A stretch of 40,271 bases of DNA from Candidatus Omnitrophota bacterium (lineage in GTDB: Bacteria > Omnitrophota > Gorgyraeia > 2-02-FULL-51-18), in the NCBI GenBank assembly GCA_023247915.1, contig JAHFFN010000012.1:1-40271 (forward strand), given 5' to 3'. The stretch's first letter is position 1; every line of letters starts with the position of its first letter. Shown piece by piece: positions 8,199 through 15,140 of this stretch. The notes beneath the pieces were generated by a model, which was given only the letters and a program-made list of their open reading frames with translations, searched no databases and was not told where the DNA came from. A program made the translations under genes and the position numbers.

Positions 8199-9487
8199 AT
8201 CCCCATGCCTGTCGGAACCTGAGCGGTTTTTAAAATAATCCCGCCGCCACGCACGTCCTGGTCATGCACAATCACAAAACGCCCCGTCTCCGGGATCTCG
8301 TCAAAAGTGTCAAACGCGATTTGTTTTTTCGTCGAAATAATAATCTCGGCGACTTCATTTTTAGCGACTTCATGGGAATTTTTGGAAATCTCCTCAAGCG
8401 TCGAGGAATTGATGACTTTCAAAATGGACTCAACGACGCATTCCATTTCCTGAGTGCCTAGTTTCAAAATATATTTGCCGCCTTTTTCTAAATGTTTGTT
8501 TCCCATCCAGAAAATATTGGCCTGAAAACGATCCGACACCTGCGGTTTGTGACCCGGCACGCATCCGATATCGCCGCGTTCGACAAAAATCTGCTCTTCC
8601 ATCGTAAAGCCGGTGGAGGTACCGGCTTCCACGCTCTTGGGCGGTTCGGCATTCCACTTTTCGATGGTTTTGATCTTTGTTTTCTTGCCCGACGGTAAAA
8701 ATAAAATTTCATCTCCCACCGAAATTTTTCCTGTCTCTACGCGCCCGGCAATGATACGGCGTTTATCAAATTTGTAAACGTCCTGCACCGGAAAACGAAA
8801 CGGTAATTTTGAGCGATCATCATGTGCCTGGAAATTATCCAGCACTTCAATGATGGAAGGCCCGTCATACCAAGGCATCTTACCGCTCTTGGTCATCACA
8901 TTTTCCCCGTGATAGGCGGAAATGGGAATAAAAATGCGCGCTTTGACGCCGATGCTCGCAAGATACTTGCTGTAAATTTCTTTGGTGGAATTAAACACCG
9001 CTTCCGAGTAATCCACCAAATCCATTTTATTCATCACGATCGCCACCTGTTTGATCCCTAAAAGGGACAAAATGTAGGCGTGACGCTGGGTCTGCTCCTG
9101 AATGCCTTCCTCGGCATCGATCATCAGAAACGCCACATCCGCGTTGGAAGCGCCGGAAATCATGTTCTTTAAAAATTCTTTATGGCCGGGTGCGTCGATA
9201 ATGACGTAATTGCGTTTTTTGGTTCTGAAAAACATCTGGGACACATCGATCGTGATGCCTTGATCGCGTTCTTCCTCAAGCGCGTCCAATAAAAAGGCAA
9301 ATTCAAAACCCTTGCCCTGATCTTCGCAGACTTTTTTGATATGGTCGACTTTGGATTCGGGAATAAAACCGGTCGCGTGCAAAAGACGTCCGACCAGCGT
9401 CGATTTTCCATGATCAACGTGACCGACCATGACAATTTTTAATGTTTCGGTTCCTGCCAGTTGTTCGAGTTCTGATAAAGTTGGCAT
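8195..9487 (-). CDS. cysN: Sulfate adenylyltransferase subunit 1 (GTPase)
   Basis: A 430-residue translation-factor-like GTPase: P-loop GHVDHGKST near residues 22-30, DAPGHKEF (G3) and NKMDL (G4), followed by two beta-barrel domains. CysN couples GTP hydrolysis to adenylation of sulfate by CysD, giving APS. The protein stops after the second barrel and carries no C-terminal CysC kinase, unlike NodQ-type fusions. The start codon abuts and overlaps the cysD stop by one nucleotide. Confident assignment from motifs and the partner gene. Confidence 0.96.
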   Translation of the reverse strand: MPTLSELEQLAGTETLKIVMVGHVDHGKSTLVGRLLHATGFIPESKVDHIKKVCEDQGKGFEFAFLLDALEEERDQGITIDVSQMFFRTKKRNYVIIDAPGHKEFLKNMISGASNADVAFLMIDAEEGIQEQTQRHAYILSLLGIKQVAIVMNKMDLVDYSEAVFNSTKEIYSKYLASIGVKARIFIPISAYHGENVMTKSGKMPWYDGPSIIEVLDNFQAHDDRSKLPFRFPVQDVYKFDKRRIIAGRVETGKISVGDEILFLPSGKKTKIKTIEKWNAEPPKSVEAGTSTGFTMEEQIFVERGDIGCVPGHKPQVSDRFQANIFWMGNKHLEKGGKYILKLGTQEMECVVESILKVINSSTLEEISKNSHEVAKNEVAEIIISTKKQIAFDTFDEIPETGRFVIVHDQDVRGGGIILKTAQVPTGMGI

Positions 9488-10287
9488 TACATGTACCCCT
9501 TCACTCTAAGCTTTTGCATCGCGTACGTGTCTTCCTGGTCTTGAGCGCGACCAGCACGCTCAGAAGTCTTGCCCATCCGAAGTTCGGCGATGATCTCATC
9601 GACATTGGACGCCGGTGAATCAATCGCCGCCGTGCAAGGTGCGCAACCGAGACTGCGATAGCGTTTTCCATTTTTGGAAAAATAAAGACTCACCACCGGG
9701 ATTTTTTCGCGGCGGATGTATTCCCACACGTTGATCTCCGTCCAATGCAAAAGCGGATGGATGCGGATATGCGTGTTCTCGTCAAAGTTGGTTTTAAACT
9801 GATCCCAAAGCTCCGGGGGCTGATCTTTGAAATCCCATTCAAAATTTTTATCGCGCGGAGAAAAATAACGCTCTTTGGCGCGCGTCGACTCCTCGTCACG
9901 GCGAATTCCCAAAATCAATCCTTTGTAATCGTATTGCTCCATGATCTGATGCAGCCCATTGGTCTTAAGCGCCGTGCAACAATTGATGCGACCCAGCGTG
10001 TGATTCATGCCCTCCGCCAACGCTTTTTTGTTTTGGCCGACGATAAGATTCAGATTCCATTCTTTGGCATAGCGGTCACGAAATTCGATCATCTCGGGAA
10101 TTTTATAGCTAGTATCAATGTGCACCAGCGGAATCGGCACATGGCCGAAAAAAGCTTTGCGAGCCAGCCATAAAAGGACATTGGAGTCCTTGCCGATAGA
10201 CCAGAGCATGGCTAATTTCTTAAATTTTTTCTGGGCTTCCCTTAAAATGAAAATTGATTGGTTTTCTAGCTTGTCTAAATGATCCAT
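9487..10287 (-). CDS. cysD: Sulfate adenylyltransferase subunit 2
   Basis: A 266-residue PP-loop ATP pyrophosphatase. The PP motif SIGKDS is at residues 30-35, and the C-terminus [12 protein letters not shown] matches the conserved CysD tail. It is somewhat shorter than E. coli CysD (302 residues), but the core is complete. It catalyses ATP + sulfate to APS + PPi with CysN. This is the first gene of the six-gene sulfur operon; a promoter with TTGACA and TATCTT lies about 60-80 nt upstream, with a palindromic putative operator between promoter and gene. A GGAG is 12 nt before the ATG, a slightly long spacing. Confidence 0.96.
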   Translation of the reverse strand: MDHLDKLENQSIFILREAQKKFKKLAMLWSIGKDSNVLLWLARKAFFGHVPIPLVHIDTSYKIPEMIEFRDRYAKEWNLNLIVGQNKKALAEGMNHTLGRINCCTALKTNGLHQIMEQYDYKGLILGIRRDEESTRAKERYFSPRDKNFEWDFKDQPPELWDQFKTNFDENTHIRIHPLLHWTEINVWEYIRREKIPVVSLYFSKNGKRYRSLGCAPCTAAIDSPASNVDEIIAELRMGKTSERAGRAQDQEDTYAMQKLRVKGYM

Positions 10288-10313
10288 AAATTTTGTTGGC
10301 TCCGATAATTCAT

Positions 10314-10325
10314 ACTAATTTAGTA
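10314..10325. promoter_or_regulatory. Perfect 12-bp palindrome downstream of the cys promoter (candidate operator)
   Basis: TACTAATTAGTA is fully self-complementary and lies roughly +11 to +22 relative to the predicted start, a classic repressor position. A 10/12 match (TACTAAGTAATA) occurs at 10597-10608 in the same gap. The cysteine-free Rrf2 protein at 3156-3617 is a candidate binder; that link is inference. Confidence 0.5.
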
Positions 10326-10342
10326 ATATATATCTTGCACTA

Positions 10343-10371
10343 AAGATAACATATATGAGTTATTCTGTCAA
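10343..10371 (-). promoter_or_regulatory. Sigma70-type promoter of the cys operon
   Basis: On the minus strand a perfect -35 TTGACA (10371-10366) is followed after 17 nt by TATCTT (10348-10343). The predicted transcription start is near 10336, giving a leader of about 50 nt before cysD. It is the only good promoter I see in the 364-nt gap between ridA and cysD. Confidence 0.65.
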
Positions 10372-10651
10372 ATATAATTCCCTGATCACTGAGGAGGTGG
10401 CTTCCACCCTAATCAATAGACACATGCGGTAAAAGGGCGTTCCGAGTCGGATAGCCTTATCCACAATCAACGAATAACCTGTTTATAAGTTAAAGTGGGT
10501 TAAAATACTTAATTTAATGCTATTTTTGTACTTAAAATCCCACTTATTAGTTATTTATGTGACTAAATGGGTTACAAATACCATATTAACGAGATATACT
10601 AAGTAATAGTGTTATCAAAATATTAACAAAAATTTCATTTTAAGGCTTAAA
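10372..10651. other. AT-rich non-coding stretch with repeats and a DnaA-box match
   Basis: About 280 nt upstream of the cys promoter without a plausible gene. It holds a short hairpin (GGTGG-CTT-CCACC, 10396-10408), an exact TTATCCACA (10457-10465, identical to the DnaA-box consensus), and three related 16-18 nt elements: AAGTGGGTTAAAATAC (10493-10508), an inverted copy (10528-10545) and AAATGGGTTACAAATAC (10565-10581). A transcription-factor landing region for the cys operon is the simplest reading. Confidence 0.5.
10493..10581. repeat. Three related 16-18 nt elements, one inverted
   Basis: Copies at 10493-10508 (+), 10528-10545 (inverted; its reverse complement begins AAGTGGG and ends TAC) and 10565-10581 (+). 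The first two form an inverted pair centred near 10519. They are imperfect copies, compared by eye. Confidence 0.5.
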
Positions 10652-11038
10652 CTACTCCCCAATATAGGCATCTGCCTCGATTTCGATCAACATTTCGGCG
10701 TCAATGAGCTTGGAAACCTCGACCATAGTCGTCGCGGGGCGGATTTGGCTAAAGAATTCGCCATGCGCCTTGGCGGCTTTCTCCCATTCGGTGATGTTTT
10801 TAAGGTATAAACGCGTCCGAACCACCTGTTCTAAGCTGGCACCAGCCTGTTTGAGAGCCGCTTCGATGTTGACTAGTGTTTGCTTGGTTTGGGCATATAG
10901 ATCTCCGGCACCCACCAACCCACTGGGGGTGGTTGCCGTCGTTCCTGACACATGCACGTAACTGCCGACTTTGACAGCCCGGGAGTAGCCGATAATCGGC
11001 TCCCACTTACTGCCGGTTGAGATATTGGTTCTTTTCAT
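10652..11038 (-). CDS. ridA: RidA/YjgF/UK114-family protein
   Basis: A 128-residue RidA-family protein, the normal length. Typical segments are [43 protein letters not shown] and [13 protein letters not shown], ending in [10 protein letters not shown]. Canonical RidA is a trimeric enamine/imine deaminase that removes 2-aminoacrylate released by PLP enzymes such as serine/threonine dehydratases. The arginine in VVRTRLYL corresponds to the conserved active-site arginine. It sits behind its own Shine-Dalgarno sequence (AAAGGA). Its position next to PLP-dependent sulfur genes could be coincidental, since it is separated from them by a 364-nt gap. The exact RidA subgroup is not resolved. Confidence 0.9.
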   Translation of the reverse strand: MKRTNISTGSKWEPIIGYSRAVKVGSYVHVSGTTATTPSGLVGAGDLYAQTKQTLVNIEAALKQAGASLEQVVRTRLYLKNITEWEKAAKAHGEFFSQIRPATTMVEVSKLIDAEMLIEIEADAYIGE

Positions 11039-11050
11039 GGCATTCCTTTC

Positions 11051-11593
11051 TTATCGGGATTTTTTACCGAAACATTGTTTGATGAAATCCTTGGAAAACG
11101 CCTTCGCCAACAAGGGCACGCTTTCTATTTTGGACATCGGCTTTTTGGTGATCGCCGAACGTATCCGGTCTTTCCAGAGAACCCTGTTCTTTTTCACATC
11201 CGTGACCGTCACCTCCGCGTGAAGCTCCGCATAGTCTTCCACCGAAGCCGCGTCCATGGCGGCACTACTGACTCCCATCAACATATCCACAGGGTCATGA
11301 TCCGACCAATGGTATTCACGAATATCCGTTTCAACAGCCAGATCCGCGGCTTCAGGATCCGAAACATTTTTAAAATGAATGCTTTTGCGTTCGCTCAAAG
11401 CGTCTTGAATTTCTTGCTTCATAAGACTCATATCCAAGGAAGGCTCGGAACTTGAGTTTTTAATCTCCATGACAAGAATCCTCACTTCCCTACCTTCGAA
11501 AGTTTTTAGAAGATTAGGGGCGTCCGCCGCTTGAGCCGAGAGAATACCTACCCCTAAAGCCAACGGGATTAGAAAAATACTTTTTATTTTCAT
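11051..11593 (-). CDS. Exported protein of unknown function
   Basis: A 180-residue protein with a clear signal peptide (residues 1-22, cleavage after SAQA) and AAGGAG before the ATG. The mature part begins with an EGREVRILVMEIKN strand, alternates strands and helices, and contains VTVTDVKKNRVLWKDRI, a pattern seen in small periplasmic or outer-membrane lipoprotein-like families that score as DUF4136/DUF4410-type folds. There is no lipobox cysteine. I do not recognise it further. It lies 14 nt downstream of the short rho gene and may be co-transcribed with it. Confidence 0.75.
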   Translation of the reverse strand: MKIKSIFLIPLALGVGILSAQAADAPNLLKTFEGREVRILVMEIKNSSSEPSLDMSLMKQEIQDALSERKSIHFKNVSDPEAADLAVETDIREYHWSDHDPVDMLMGVSSAAMDAASVEDYAELHAEVTVTDVKKNRVLWKDRIRSAITKKPMSKIESVPLLAKAFSKDFIKQCFGKKSR

Positions 11594-11607
11594 CGATTCT
11601 CCTTAGA

Positions 11608-12489
11608 TTAACGAATAGTCGCTAGCCACTCTTTGTTCGTCGGATATTTCTCAAGTTGAGCGACCAAGGTTTTGGCTGCTTCGACAGTCCCTAGCTCCGC
11701 CAGCGCACGGCGAATCTTTCGCACTCGCTCAAGCTCTCCCGGCTCCAAGAGAAGTTCTTCTTTCCGGGTGCCGCTTCTTGAAATATGAATCGCCGGGTAA
11801 ATGCGCTGACTTGAAATCTCACGCGAGAGAACGATTTCCATATTCCCCGTGCCTTTAAATTCTTCAAAGATCACTTGATCCATCCGGCTGCCGGTATCCA
11901 CCAAAATTGTTGCCAAAATTGAGAGAGAGCCTCCGTTTTCGATTTTTCTCGCGGATCCAAAAATTTTACGGGGCACTTCCAGAGCTCGCGCGTCCACACC
12001 GCCGGAGAGAGTGCGTCCGCTCGAATTTCTCTCGGCATTATGCACCCGGGACAAACGGGTGAGAGAATCAATGACAATCATCACATTTTGCCCAAGACCC
12101 GCTTCGTGCATCGCTTGACGCATCAATTCATCGGCGGTGCGAATATGATGCTCGTAGGTCTCATCCGAGGAAGACCAGCGCACTTCGGCGGTGACACTCC
12201 GCCTAAAATCCGTTACTTCCTCAGGACGCTCATCAATCAAAAGACAATAAAGCTTGATGCTGGGACAGCTTTTAGCGACCGCCTGACAAATATGTTTTAA
12301 AAAAGTGGTCTTGCCCGAGCCCGGAGGAGCCACAATGAGTCCGCGCTGACCCATGCCAATCGGCGTAATCAAATCCATGGCTCGCATCGTCAGCTCTTTG
12401 GATCCGTCTTCCAAACGTATGCGCGGAGACGGGTCAATGGCGACGCCGGCTAAAAAGGGAGTTGTTTGAGATCGATGGGGATAATTCAC
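11608..12489 (-). CDS. rho: Rho-family ATPase lacking the N-terminal RNA-binding domain
   Basis: A 293-residue protein matching only the C-terminal motor half of termination factor Rho (usual length about 420). Walker A APPGSGKTT (54-62), LLIDERPEEVTDF, VMIVIDSLTRLSR (Walker B), the Q-loop LSGGVDARAL and the R-loop region FEEFKGTGNME are all intact. The N-terminal helical and OB-fold domains that bind C-rich RNA are absent. This is not a start-site error: the GTG at 12489 has GAGGG 5 nt before it, and an in-frame TAG lies five codons upstream. It is probably a second, specialised Rho; whether a full-length Rho exists elsewhere cannot be seen. Confidence 0.9.
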   Translation of the reverse strand: MNYPHRSQTTPFLAGVAIDPSPRIRLEDGSKELTMRAMDLITPIGMGQRGLIVAPPGSGKTTFLKHICQAVAKSCPSIKLYCLLIDERPEEVTDFRRSVTAEVRWSSSDETYEHHIRTADELMRQAMHEAGLGQNVMIVIDSLTRLSRVHNAERNSSGRTLSGGVDARALEVPRKIFGSARKIENGGSLSILATILVDTGSRMDQVIFEEFKGTGNMEIVLSREISSQRIYPAIHISRSGTRKEELLLEPGELERVRKIRRALAELGTVEAAKTLVAQLEKYPTNKEWLATIR

Positions 12490-12511
12490 GGATGCCCTCG
12501 CCTATGTTTAT

Positions 12512-12540
12512 TTGACACAAACCTGTCCCGGCCTTACGAT
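12512..12540 (+). promoter_or_regulatory. Promoter for the receiver gene, implying a leaderless mRNA
   Basis: TTGACA (12512-12517), a 17-nt spacer and TACGAT (12535-12540). The expected start, six to seven nucleotides after the -10, is 12547, which is the A of the ATG. There is no Shine-Dalgarno sequence. Confidence 0.6.
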
Positions 12541-12546
12541 AAGACT

Positions 12547-12915
12547 ATGCCCAAGAAAATACTCGTCGCCGATGACGAACACGGTGCACGCCATCTTTTA
12601 GAAGTCGCTCTCACATCCCGCGGCTATGAAGTCCTCACGGCCTCCAACGGAACAGAAGCGTTACGGATCGCCCACAATCTAAAACCGGATTTGGTTCTCT
12701 TGGATGTTCAAATGCCCGAGATGGACGGCGACGCGGTCGCCACCGAAATCCGCTCCGAAAAATCCGCCGTTAAAAATGTACCGATTATTTTTATTACGGG
12801 TCTCCGCACCGAGAAAGAAATCGAAGAAGACCATGAAGAAAATATTTTTGCTAAACCCGTCAAACTCGAAATTCTTTTCGAAAAAATAAAAAGCCTGATC
12901 GGCGAGCCTGTTTAA
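12547..12915 (+). CDS. Stand-alone receiver (CheY-like) response regulator
   Basis: A 122-residue single REC domain starting at ATG 12547. A longer frame from 12466 would run into the rho-like gene and has no support. Acidic pocket Asp9-Asp10, phospho-acceptor Asp53 in LVLLDVQMPEMDG, Thr in FITGL and Lys in FAKPVK are all present. There is no output domain, so it acts by protein contact or as a phosphorelay intermediate. No kinase gene is adjacent. It is divergently arranged with the short rho gene and sits behind a TTGACA promoter that leaves no 5' leader. Confidence 0.9.
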   Translation: MPKKILVADDEHGARHLLEVALTSRGYEVLTASNGTEALRIAHNLKPDLVLLDVQMPEMDGDAVATEIRSEKSAVKNVPIIFITGLRTEKEIEEDHEENIFAKPVKLEILFEKIKSLIGEPV

Positions 12916-12963
12916 ATTCAATAAAGTATACCTTTGATTTCCGGAAAGTTTCAAGCAGAACCG

Positions 12964-13884
12964 TTAGGACAAGGGGATGCCGTGAATCCACCGGTAAGCA
13001 CGTCGAAACAAAACCGGCGATTGAAAAACCGGTTTTAAGAACCCTTGAAAAGGCGAATCAAATAAGCGCCCGCCCAAACGGCTCGCCCAGCGTTGCCCCG
13101 AAAACAAACGCGCGTGCGCTCTGGGGTACTCCGCCAGACGTCCCTGGCAAATGTATTCGGCACAAAGACGCGCCGAAAGAATCGCGTGCTTCATGCCAAA
13201 CCCCAAAAAAGGATGCGTGGTCATCTTGGCGTCCCCAATCGCCGCTCCTTCGGAAAAAAAGTTATAGTCGATTTGACCTGTCCCTTTTAATTCGCCGCAT
13301 AGTGTGACTCCCAACTCCGATTGCACCCTTTCTTTTAAATCCGCCGGATTTTTAAAAAAATTTTTCTTCACGAGGAAGGCCGCGTGTCCCCGTCCCGCTT
13401 CCAAAGGCACTAATCCCAAATAAATACCGCGTCCGTAGTGCATACGAATCTCATCGGAAAAAGAAGAAACAACTGCCTCCGAAGAAAATCCGATCCAGTC
13501 TCCCGGACGTTTTGGGATACCCGACGCTTGAATTAAAACAGCATTTTTGGGGATCTCAATTTTTTCAGGTTCGGATTTATTTTCCCGATCCATCGCCGCG
13601 TCCAAAGCCATTCGCGGAAAGAAAGCCATCGGTTTCACCAAGGAATAAGAGGTTAATTTCTCCGCTCTCCAGTAATGCGTCAGACCAGACACCCAAAGGG
13701 GTTCCGGCAACGCGAAAAGCGATTTTAAATATTCCCAGCTATCCTGCTGAAGAACGCCTCCGCAGACTTTTTCACGAGGGAAAGAACGGATGTCCCACAG
13801 CGTGGAATGAACACCGGAGCGTTTGAGTTCGCGATGAAGCACCTGACCCGCGATCCCGGCGCCTCGGATCACTATTTCAGGCAT
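12964..13884 (-). CDS. FAD-dependent oxidoreductase, geranylgeranyl-reductase-like
   Basis: The ATG at 13884 gives 306 residues beginning MPEIVIRGAGIAG, a dinucleotide-binding GxGxxG motif. The upstream extension only overlaps the methyltransferase gene. REKVCGGVLQ resembles the FAD-contacting PxxKxCGG segment of geranylgeranyl-reductase and halogenase-type flavoproteins, and AAIGDAKMTTHPFLGFGM matches the second FAD motif (GDA...P..G.G). The paired methyltransferase overlaps it by 8 nt. This oxidoreductase-methyltransferase pair commonly accompanies type III polyketide synthases making alkylpyrones or alkylresorcinols, but no such synthase is in the window. The substrate is therefore unknown. 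Confidence 0.82.
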   Translation of the reverse strand: MPEIVIRGAGIAGQVLHRELKRSGVHSTLWDIRSFPREKVCGGVLQQDSWEYLKSLFALPEPLWVSGLTHYWRAEKLTSYSLVKPMAFFPRMALDAAMDRENKSEPEKIEIPKNAVLIQASGIPKRPGDWIGFSSEAVVSSFSDEIRMHYGRGIYLGLVPLEAGRGHAAFLVKKNFFKNPADLKERVQSELGVTLCGELKGTGQIDYNFFSEGAAIGDAKMTTHPFLGFGMKHAILSARLCAEYICQGRLAEYPRAHARLFSGQRWASRLGGRLFDSPFQGFLKPVFQSPVLFRRAYRWIHGIPLS

Positions 13885-14554
13885 GTTGACTGAGAGTGAT
13901 TCGAAAAACAGGTTTTCTTGAAATTTTAGCCGACGGAATAGCGGCCAAATCACGATAGCGCTCAAAATCTTCTTCTTTAAAGGCGCGTTTCACCGATACC
14001 GGCGCGTCATTGAGAATAATGCCTTGAAAAGTCGGAAGCGCCAACGCGACAGCTCCTCCATAAGCAGGCCAACTGCGATAAAGATCATTCACGAGAAATC
14101 CGCGCCGCGCGTGTTTGGCCATCAAACGCAAAAGCCGCACAATCTCTTCATTGTTTAAATGATGAAAAAACATCGAAGAAATAATGTAATCAAACTCCCC
14201 GAGAGAGCCTAGATCAAACGCGGAGGCTCGAAAGTATCGGAGCGACGGCGCCTTGAAATGTTCATTGGCGAATGCCACACAGAAAGGATTGATGTCGACG
14301 CCGGTAATGACCGCTTGTTTCCCTTGAGCTTTTGCCCACGCAGAAAGCGCGTAAGCGATATCCCCACCGCCAAAACCAAGATCCAGCACAGAAAAATTAG
14401 AGGGCAGCGAATGCGCGGAAAAATAATCCAACACCGCGCGCGTCCCGCCAAAAAAACGATTCACCATTCGCATGAAACCGAAAGACGCGCGAAGCTCCGA
14501 CTCGGAAACATCGTCCCGATCCAGTATTTCGGTACCGCTAAAGCGACTCTGCAT
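13877..14554 (-). CDS. Class I SAM-dependent methyltransferase, type III PKS-associated style
   Basis: A 225-residue Rossmann methyltransferase. Motif I is LDLGFGGGDIAYAL, the acidic motif II is TGVDINPFC, and motif IV is FDYIISSMFFHHL. The segment ARRGFLVNDLYRSWPAY followed by NDAPVSVKRAF is typical of methyltransferases found next to type III polyketide synthases and FAD oxidoreductases. The gene overlaps the oxidoreductase by 8 nt and the VTT-domain gene by 17 nt, so all three form one operon. The methyl acceptor is likely a lipid-like or phenolic polyketide; that is inference from family context. Confidence 0.85.
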   Translation of the reverse strand: MQSRFSGTEILDRDDVSESELRASFGFMRMVNRFFGGTRAVLDYFSAHSLPSNFSVLDLGFGGGDIAYALSAWAKAQGKQAVITGVDINPFCVAFANEHFKAPSLRYFRASAFDLGSLGEFDYIISSMFFHHLNNEEIVRLLRLMAKHARRGFLVNDLYRSWPAYGGAVALALPTFQGIILNDAPVSVKRAFKEEDFERYRDLAAIPSAKISRKPVFRITLSQHA

Positions 14555-15131
14555 TTTTCAACGCTTTTTTGGTGACAAATACCAGATAAAGACTGACTCC
14601 GATATTCACTAAAAGTCCGACTCCCAAAAGAATCCACTCCGTAAGAGTTTTTTGTCCTTTATGGATAATCATGCTTCCAAAAAAAGCGCCCATCCAAATA
14701 TGAAACAATGCCCCCGGCGTCATCGCGATCCAAGAGGTGATAAAAAAATGTTTGAAACGGGCTTTGCTCAAGCCCAAACCATAATTTAAAATCATAAACG
14801 GCAGGATGGAAGAAACGCGTAGCAAAAATATAATTTTCCATCCTTCCTCGCCGATCGCGTGATCCAACGCTTTTATTTTTTTATTCGCGGCGGCCTTTTC
14901 TAAAATCCACCCTCGGGACCAATAACGCCCCGCCATAAAACCACCCACAGCGCTGATGAGAAAAGCGATGGAAATCAGGATAAATCCCACCCCGATCCCG
15001 AAGAACGCGCCGGCTGCCAAACTAAACAGGCCGGTGGGAATAAAAAGCAGTGTCCCAGCCACATACAGCAAAATAAATACCACCGGCGCCCAAGGGCCTA
15101 AGTGCTGAACTTCGTTTAAAAGATGTGTCAT
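14538..15131 (-). CDS. TVP38/TMEM64 (VTT-domain) membrane protein
   Basis: A 197-residue polytopic membrane protein with about five hydrophobic segments and the VTT/SNARE-associated domain pattern: FIPTGLFSLAAGAFFGIGVGF, then GRYWSRGWIL, RVSSILPFMILNYGLGLSKARFKHFFI and TPGALFHIWMGAFFGS. VTT proteins (including DedA) are implicated in lipid scrambling or undecaprenyl-phosphate recycling. The gene overlaps the methyltransferase by 17 nt and lies 9 nt after the diguanylate cyclase gene. Family confident; the substrate is unknown. Confidence 0.88.
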   Translation of the reverse strand: MTHLLNEVQHLGPWAPVVFILLYVAGTLLFIPTGLFSLAAGAFFGIGVGFILISIAFLISAVGGFMAGRYWSRGWILEKAAANKKIKALDHAIGEEGWKIIFLLRVSSILPFMILNYGLGLSKARFKHFFITSWIAMTPGALFHIWMGAFFGSMIIHKGQKTLTEWILLGVGLLVNIGVSLYLVFVTKKALKNAESL

Positions 15132-15140
15132 CGCTCGGGA

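Noticed and set aside
9690..9899. Short frame antisense or out of frame within cysD
   Set aside because: Composition shadow of the real gene; no ribosome site or recognisable protein.
10381..10470. SAM or other sulfur riboswitch before cysD
   Set aside because: The stretch lies upstream of the predicted promoter, so it is not transcribed as leader, and it lacks recognisable SAM riboswitch core sequences.
10372..10651. Chromosomal origin of replication
   Set aside because: One exact DnaA box and AT-richness are suggestive, but there is no strand switch and no origin-linked gene; kept only as a finding to test.
12466..12546. Upstream extension of the receiver gene
   Set aside because: It overlaps the start of the rho-like gene and adds residues foreign to receiver domains; the promoter also lies inside it.
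13885..13965. Upstream extension of the FAD oxidoreductase
   Set aside because: It lies within the methyltransferase gene; the flavin motif begins right after ATG 13884.
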